From positions 1-9,017 of the forward strand of contig JACRAG010000165.1 of NCBI GenBank assembly GCA_016213455.1: a stretch of 9,017 nt of DNA, in the 5' to 3' direction. A program made the position numbers and the translations under genes. A model generated the notes under the pieces. The model saw only the letters and a program-made list of their open reading frames with translations. It ran no database searches and was not told the origin of the DNA. The stretch comes from Anaerolineae bacterium. Lineage in GTDB: Bacteria > Chloroflexota > Anaerolineae > Anaerolineales > Anaerolineaceae. This document shows, piece by piece, positions 6,868-9,017 of the stretch; the stretch's first letter is position 1; every line of letters starts with the position of its first letter.

Positions 6868-7611
6868 ATGAGTTCTCTCTTCAACACCCTCAACATCTCG
6901 CGCCAGGACATGCTCACCCGCCTGCTCGACCTGGACACAGTCAGCAATAACCTGGCGAACATGAACACCACCGGTTTCAAAGCCAGCCGCTCCAACTTTC
7001 AAGAGCTGCTCGACCGCCGGTTGAACCGCAGCGGCATCATCATGCCCGCCACCCAGGTACTCACCGCTCAGGGCAACATCAAACAGACCGCCAACGCGCT
7101 GGATTGGGCCATTCAGGGCGAGGGCTATTTCCAGGTGCGCCTGCCTGATGGACGCACCGGGTACACCCGCGACGGACAATTCAGCCTGGATGCAGCGCGC
7201 AACCTGGTCAACGCCTCCGGCGCCCGGCTCGTCTGGACTGGCACCCTGCCAGACGGTTATCAGGATGTCAACATCCGCGAGGATGGCACAGTGGAAGCCC
7301 TGATGAACGACGGCACGCGGGTCAACGCCGGCACCATCCAGCTTGCATCTTTCGTCAACCCATCCGGGTTGCTCGGCGCCGGTCAGAACGTGTGGATCCC
7401 ATCGCTCGACTCAGGCCCGGCCCGCGTGGGCGCGCCCAACACCACCGGGATTGGAAGTGTGCAATCTCACCAGGTGGAGATGTCCAACGTGGATATCTCG
7501 CGCGAAATGACCCAGTTGATGACCGACCAGCGCACCTTCCAGATGTCGGTGCAGGCATTTCAGCAGACCGACCAGATGATAGCGCAGGCAATCAATCTCC
7601 GTAAAGCCTAA
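6868..7611 (+). CDS. flgG: FlgG-like distal rod protein, short form
   Basis: This is the second rod protein, built on FlgF or earlier rod subunits by type III export. Seen: N-terminal D0 region with SNNLANMNTTGFKASRSNFQ (26-45); ALDWAIQGEGYFQVRLPDG (77-95); YTRDGQFSLD (99-108); REDGTVEAL (137-145); and the C-terminal D0 helix EMSNVDISREMTQLMTDQR (204-222) ending AINLRKA. SNVDxxxEM, TDQR and TDQM agree with FlgG. It has 247 aa against about 260 in enteric FlgG. The shortfall lies between the N-terminal helix and the core (residues about 49-66), the region that carries the FlgG-specific rod insert in Salmonella. A strong GGAGGA at 6857-6862 lies 5 bases before the ATG. It is the last gene before an 83-base gap; flgH, flgI, flgA and flgJ do not follow it. 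Confidence 0.88.
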   Translation: MSSLFNTLNISRQDMLTRLLDLDTVSNNLANMNTTGFKASRSNFQELLDRRLNRSGIIMPATQVLTAQGNIKQTANALDWAIQGEGYFQVRLPDGRTGYTRDGQFSLDAARNLVNASGARLVWTGTLPDGYQDVNIREDGTVEALMNDGTRVNAGTIQLASFVNPSGLLGAGQNVWIPSLDSGPARVGAPNTTGIGSVQSHQVEMSNVDISREMTQLMTDQRTFQMSVQAFQQTDQMIAQAINLRKA

Positions 7612-7694
7612 ACTGGCGCTAAAGTTTCTGCACGGCCTGCCGATAAATAGATCACAGAGAATAATCGACCGACCGTGCTGATGGAGGAAGTGAC
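7612..7694 (+). other. Intergenic region between flgG and flgM
   Basis: This is the only substantial non-coding stretch in the window (83 bases). It holds the sigma-28 promoter, the predicted flgM leader and the flgM ribosome site. It lacks a GC-rich stem with a T-run, so I see no rho-independent terminator for the upstream operon. Confidence 0.8.
7620..7646 (+). promoter_or_regulatory. Sigma-28 (FliA) promoter of flgM-flgN-flgK
   Basis: The -35 element TAAAGTTT (7620-7627), an 11-base spacer, and the -10 element GCCGATAA (7639-7646) match the enterobacterial sigma-28 consensus (TAAAGTTT-N11-GCCGATAA) at all 16 defined positions. It starts 8 bases after the flgG stop and faces flgM. The expected transcription start is about 7652-7654, giving a leader of about 42 bases. 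fliA lies in the same cluster and the gene driven is the anti-sigma factor, so the site makes biological sense as a late, FliA-dependent promoter. No other site of this quality was found on either strand. No terminator separates it from flgG, so flgM may also be read from upstream. Confidence 0.93.
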
Positions 7695-7991
7695 ATGAAA
7701 ATCGAGAACAACGGCATCTCCAGCCTCTCAACCCAATCCACCGAAGCTGCGCAGCGCGCCGAGCGCAAATCCAGCGCCGGTGGCGCCGGGCGTGTGCAGC
7801 AGGGGCATGACAAAGCCGAGCTCTCGGAATCGGCCCGCCTGCTCGCAAAAGCCCGCGCTCAGATGGATAGCCAGGACAGCGTTCGCAGTGAACGCCTGGA
7901 TGCAATTCGCCAGCAAGTTAACAATGGCGATTACACCATCCAGGTGGAGGAACTGGCCCGCCGCCTGATGGTAAGACACTTTAAGCCCTAG
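7695..7991 (+). CDS. flgM: FlgM, anti-sigma-28 factor
   Basis: FlgM binds FliA and blocks late flagellar transcription until it is exported through the finished hook-basal body. Seen: a 98-aa protein, the usual size. Its first 40 residues are polar and low in complexity, as expected for the disordered N-terminus that carries the export signal. The conserved sigma-binding half follows: DKAELSESARLLAKAR (39-54), then SERLDAIRQQVNNGDYTIQ (65-83) and VEELARRLM (84-92). This corresponds to the family pattern 'D-V-LS..A..', 'R.EKV..IK..I..G.Y.V...KIA..ML'. GGAGG at 7683-7687 lies 7 bases before the ATG. It is the first gene after the sigma-28 promoter, so its synthesis should be raised by its own target, giving negative feedback. 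flgN follows after 18 bases. Confidence 0.92.
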   Translation: MKIENNGISSLSTQSTEAAQRAERKSSAGGAGRVQQGHDKAELSESARLLAKARAQMDSQDSVRSERLDAIRQQVNNGDYTIQVEELARRLMVRHFKP

Positions 7992-7996
7992 GGAGG
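7991..7996 (+). promoter_or_regulatory. Ribosome binding site of flgN with long spacing
   Basis: GGGAGG begins on the last base of the flgM stop codon and lies 13 bases before the flgN ATG at 8010, longer than the usual 5-10. No in-frame ATG, GTG or TTG lies between them, and the next in-frame ATG is at 8040, so 8010 remains the best start; translation may be somewhat weaker or depend on flgM translation. Confidence 0.6.
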
Positions 7997-8009
7997 CTCG
8001 GTAAACTTC

Positions 8010-8528
8010 ATGGTTCAGCACGATCAATTCTCTGAAGATCTGATGGAACTGGAACAGGCCCTGGTGCGGCAATTTCGCACCTTGCAAAGCCTGATTGAAC
8101 TCACTCAAAAAGAACGGGAAGCCATCCTCAAAGACGAGGATAAGCTGATGAGCCTGGTCGAAGAAAAGGAAGCAATTCTCGACCAGTTGGGCGTGATTGA
8201 AGACCGCCGCCGCGGACTGGTCCAGGACCTGGCGCTGGCGCTCAAAGTCACCGGCGAGACCACCTCGGTCATCGACCTGCTGCCCCACCTGAATCCCAAC
8301 AGCGCCACCAGCATTGCCCGCCTGGTGGACGGCATCACCACCCTTGCCAACCATGCCCGCGAACTCAACCGCGCCAACCAGGCCATCGCCTATGTACGCA
8401 TGGACTGGCTGCGCGCCACGCAGACTTTCCTGATCGGCATGGTTCAGCCCGACCCAGACTACCGGCCCGCCATGGCGGCGCCAGTGCGCCGCGGTGCAAC
8501 CGGCCTGGGTCTGGAAGTCCGCGCATAA
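8010..8528 (+). CDS. flgN: FlgN-like export chaperone for FlgK/FlgL
   Basis: FlgN is a cytoplasmic type III chaperone that guards the hook-filament junction proteins FlgK and FlgL and delivers them to FlhA. Seen: a 172-aa, largely helical protein with heptad-like stretches. A first long helical region spans about 7-80 (LMELEQALVRQFRTLQSLIE at 11-30, then KEREAIL, KDEDKLMSLVEEKEAILDQL at 41-60 and IEDRRRGL). A second spans about 99-143 and includes the RELNRANQAI segment (117-126) typical of FlgN. The tail (145-172) is Pro/Gly/Arg-rich and probably loose. Similarity within this family is low, so the call rests on helical pattern, size and position between flgM and flgK, the order found in Bacillus (flgM-yvyG-flgK). 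Its TAA at 8526-8528 overlaps the flgK ribosome site. Confidence 0.87.
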   Translation: MVQHDQFSEDLMELEQALVRQFRTLQSLIELTQKEREAILKDEDKLMSLVEEKEAILDQLGVIEDRRRGLVQDLALALKVTGETTSVIDLLPHLNPNSATSIARLVDGITTLANHARELNRANQAIAYVRMDWLRATQTFLIGMVQPDPDYRPAMAAPVRRGATGLGLEVRA

Positions 8529-8538
8529 GGAGCAAGCG

Positions 8539-9017
8539 ATGCCCTCCCTGTCATCTGGAATTCAAACAGCGCTTTCCGCGGTGCTCGCGCATTCTCAAGC
8601 GATTGAGATCATCGAGCATAACGTGGCCAATGTCAACACACCGGGTTACCGCCGCCAATCGGCGTCGCTTGCCTCCACCGTCGCCAGCCCCATCCTGGGC
8701 TATGAATCGAACATGGCGGCGGGTATGCGCGGAACCGGCGTGATGATCGATAAAATCAAACGCTTCAATGTTGAGTTTTTCGACACGCGCTACCGCGCCT
8801 CGGCCGGGGAGACCAAAAACTGGGAAACCCGCCGGGACCTGATGGTTCAGCTCGAATCAGCCCTGGCGGAGACCAGCCAGACCGGCCTGCTGCCCAAGAT
8901 GGATAAATTTTGGGACGGCTGGCAGCGCCTGGCCTCCGACCCGACCAACACTGCCCTGCGCGCCAACCTGCTGGATGAAACCCAGTCCATGGTCAGCGCC
9001 TTCAACATGCGCGCGCA
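8539..9017 (+). CDS. flgK: FlgK, hook-filament junction protein 1 (N-terminal part, cut by window end)
   Basis: FlgK (HAP1) is exported late and joins hook to filament together with FlgL. The frame is open from the ATG to the window edge (159 complete codons, no stop), so the gene continues beyond it; full-length FlgK is usually 450-600 aa or more. Seen: the flagellar rod/hook N-terminal pattern HNVANVNTPGYRRQSASL (27-44), GMRGTGVMIDKIKRFNVEFF (62-81) and DTRYRASAG (82-90). The FlgK-specific segment KFWDGWQRLASDP (123-135) is followed by LRANLLDETQSMVSAFN (140-156). This last part separates it from FlgE and FlgG. AAGGAG at 8527-8532 overlaps the flgN stop and lies 6 bases before the ATG. It is probably transcribed with flgM and flgN from the sigma-28 promoter. 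Confidence 0.94.
   Translation, partial: MPSLSSGIQTALSAVLAHSQAIEIIEHNVANVNTPGYRRQSASLASTVASPILGYESNMAAGMRGTGVMIDKIKRFNVEFFDTRYRASAGETKNWETRRDLMVQLESALAETSQTGLLPKMDKFWDGWQRLASDPTNTALRANLLDETQSMVSAFNMRA

Noticed and set aside
7630..7678. Inverted repeat GCACGG / CCGTGC around the flgM leader
   Set aside because: Only 6 bp with a 37-base loop, no extension, and the left arm lies upstream of the predicted transcription start, so it cannot form a hairpin in the sigma-28 transcript. Probably chance.
7681..7698. Five-codon leader reading frame (ATG to TGA) whose stop overlaps the flgM start
   Set aside because: Its codons contain the flgM ribosome site itself and it has no ribosome site of its own. 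Chance is the simpler explanation.

Overview
The window is one flagellar gene cluster read entirely on the + strand. It runs flhB - flhA - flhF - a small two-helix membrane protein - fliA (sigma-28) - a small HTH-ended protein - flgF - flgG, followed by an 83-base intergenic region and then flgM - flgN - flgK (flgK is cut by the window end). Almost every base is coding. No tRNA, rRNA, CRISPR array, insertion sequence or clear rho-independent terminator was seen.

Organism: the DNA is GC-rich. The order flhB-flhA-flhF-(slot)-fliA-(small protein)-flgF/G, and the separate flgM-flgN-flgK block, resemble Gram-positive clusters (Bacillus fla/che and flgM-yvyG-flgK, Clostridioides late operon) more than enteric ones. 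flgG is not followed by flgH/flgI (L and P rings), flgA or flgJ, which fits a single-membrane envelope. A GC-rich monoderm lineage such as flagellated Chloroflexota (Anaerolineae-like) is my best guess, at low to moderate confidence, since no taxonomic marker is present.

Regions: (1) 3-4524 encodes export-gate components FlhB and FlhA and the SRP-type GTPase FlhF. (2) 4521-4892 encodes an unrecognised Lys-rich two-helix membrane protein in the slot where flhG/fleN (MinD-like partner of FlhF) normally sits. (3) 4937-6095 encodes the flagellar sigma factor and a small protein in the position of Bacillus swrB. (4) 6092-7611 encodes two rod proteins. Short gaps and overlapping stop/start codons suggest one transcript from the left edge through flgG. 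(5) 7620-7646 is an exact match to the enterobacterial sigma-28 consensus, followed by flgM, flgN and flgK.

How it works together: FlhA/FlhB export rod proteins FlgF and FlgG. FliA is presumably held by FlgM until the rod-hook is complete and FlgM is exported. FliA then drives the flgM promoter, giving the chaperone FlgN and the junction protein FlgK. Points most worth a second look are the protein replacing FlhG, altered GTPase motifs in FlhF, a FlgG shortened in the region that holds the rod-specific insert, the SwrB-position protein without a membrane anchor, and the consensus-perfect sigma-28 promoter.
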